DNA of 64,000 bases, taken from Saccharina japonica. Lineage: Eukaryota; Sar; Phaeophyceae; Laminariales; Laminariaceae. Both the position numbers and the translations under genes were made by a program. The DNA lies in contig MEHQ01002961.1 in NCBI GenBank assembly GCA_008828725.1, positions 112,259-176,258 of the forward strand, in the 5' to 3' direction. Under the pieces are notes generated by a model, which did no database searches, was not told the origin of the DNA, and saw nothing but the letters and a program-made list of their open reading frames with translations. Of the stretch, positions 63,770 to 64,000 are shown one piece after another (the first letter of the stretch is position 1; every line of letters begins with the position of its first letter).

Positions 63770-64000
63770 CTATGTGTGTGTGTGTTCTTCACATTAAACC
63801 TTCCTTTCTACCCGTCGACATCCAGCACACCCAGTGTCCGTGCCGATTCTTCATCCTAAAAAGGTACCAGTTCTGTGGTCACAAAACTACGACACAGAGA
63901 TACTACACTCAGTGCAGTAAGCAGAGCAGACAATGCAACGCCATATACGACAGGCAAGACCTACCCTGCTAGCAATCCAGGTGCATGCAAGAGAAAAAAA
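63770..64000 (+). repeat. R1 repeat (plus), full length, runs off the window
   Basis: The clearest R1: TGTGTGTGTTCTTCACATTA, CCGTCGACATCCAGCACACC, TGCCGATTCTTCATCCTAAA, GGTCACAAAACTACGACACA, CAGTAAGCAGAGCAGACAAT, CTGCTAGCAATCCAGGTGCA and the start of the A tail. Nearly identical to 17656-17880. Confidence 0.8.

Noticed and set aside
63772..63972. A conserved peptide (RFFILKRYQFCGHKTTTQRY) seen in several frames across the window.
   Set aside because: It is the translation of the R1 repeat; other R1 copies carry stops and frameshifts at random, with no sign of coding constraint.

Overview
The window reads as repeat-dense, gene-poor nuclear DNA of a eukaryote. The reasons are a tRNA-derived SINE family with an A-rich tail, many small inverted-repeat (MITE-like) transposons, microsatellites and minisatellites, long homopolymer runs, interstitial TTAGGG-type telomere-like repeats, and no operons or long open frames. 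The lineage cannot be fixed from sequence alone. A stramenopile-type alga (brown alga or diatom) is my low-confidence guess, from the CAG/Gln-rich, low-complexity style of the one plausible coding exon. An 11-base N gap (53502-53512) shows that this is an assembled scaffold.

Layout. (1) 1-5470: nested MITEs and a poly(G)-associated repeat array. (2) About 5470-7850: a GC-richer island without recognisable repeats, holding a possible TATA box and the only open frame that looks protein-like (7184-7849, perhaps a first exon). (3) 7850-18420: SINEs, MITEs and an unclassified ~230-bp repeat (R1), including a SINE at 14.6-15.3 kb carrying three precise MITE insertions and possibly a fourth. (4) 18423-36680 (copy A) and 36681-55526 (copy B): an 18.3/18.8-kb segment present twice in direct tandem, nearly identical but differing by a MITE insertion, a SINE-containing insertion, array copy number, a long poly(T) and a rearranged stretch at the N gap. 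(5) 55527-64000: more repeats of the same families.

Element names used below, with termini and target-site duplications (TSDs) read from the sequence. M1: CGGGGGACCATAGTAAA termini, TTA TSD. M2: TTAA-CCCTTTTAGRACTG, TTAA TSD, piggyBac-like; subtypes a, b, c. M3: AGTACAGGACACC. M4: TACCGGCCC. M5: GTGCTACGRTAGAGGT, 4-bp TSD. M6: GGGCCCGTTTTAAC, TTA/TAA TSD, PIF/Harbinger-like. M7: TA-CCATTCTGTCCCGAAATA, Stowaway-like. M8: CAAAGATGTCGGGAGACA, 8-bp TSD, hAT-like. M9: GCCCGCGCAGGCGAACTTC, 9-bp TSD, Mutator-like. M10: GTCCCTCTATAGTGCCGG. M11: CCCCGCTTGCACRACGTG. M12: GCACGTAC. S1: tRNA-derived SINE. R1: repeat with core CCGTCGACATCCAGCACACC. R2: poly(G)-headed repeat with core CATGGCCGTAGTCGTATG.

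No transposase, reverse transcriptase, rRNA gene or free-standing tRNA gene was recognised, so every mobile element here looks non-autonomous and must have been moved by enzymes encoded elsewhere. The window is most useful as a record of nested insertions, which fix element ends and target duplications exactly, and of two sister copies that supply empty and filled sites.
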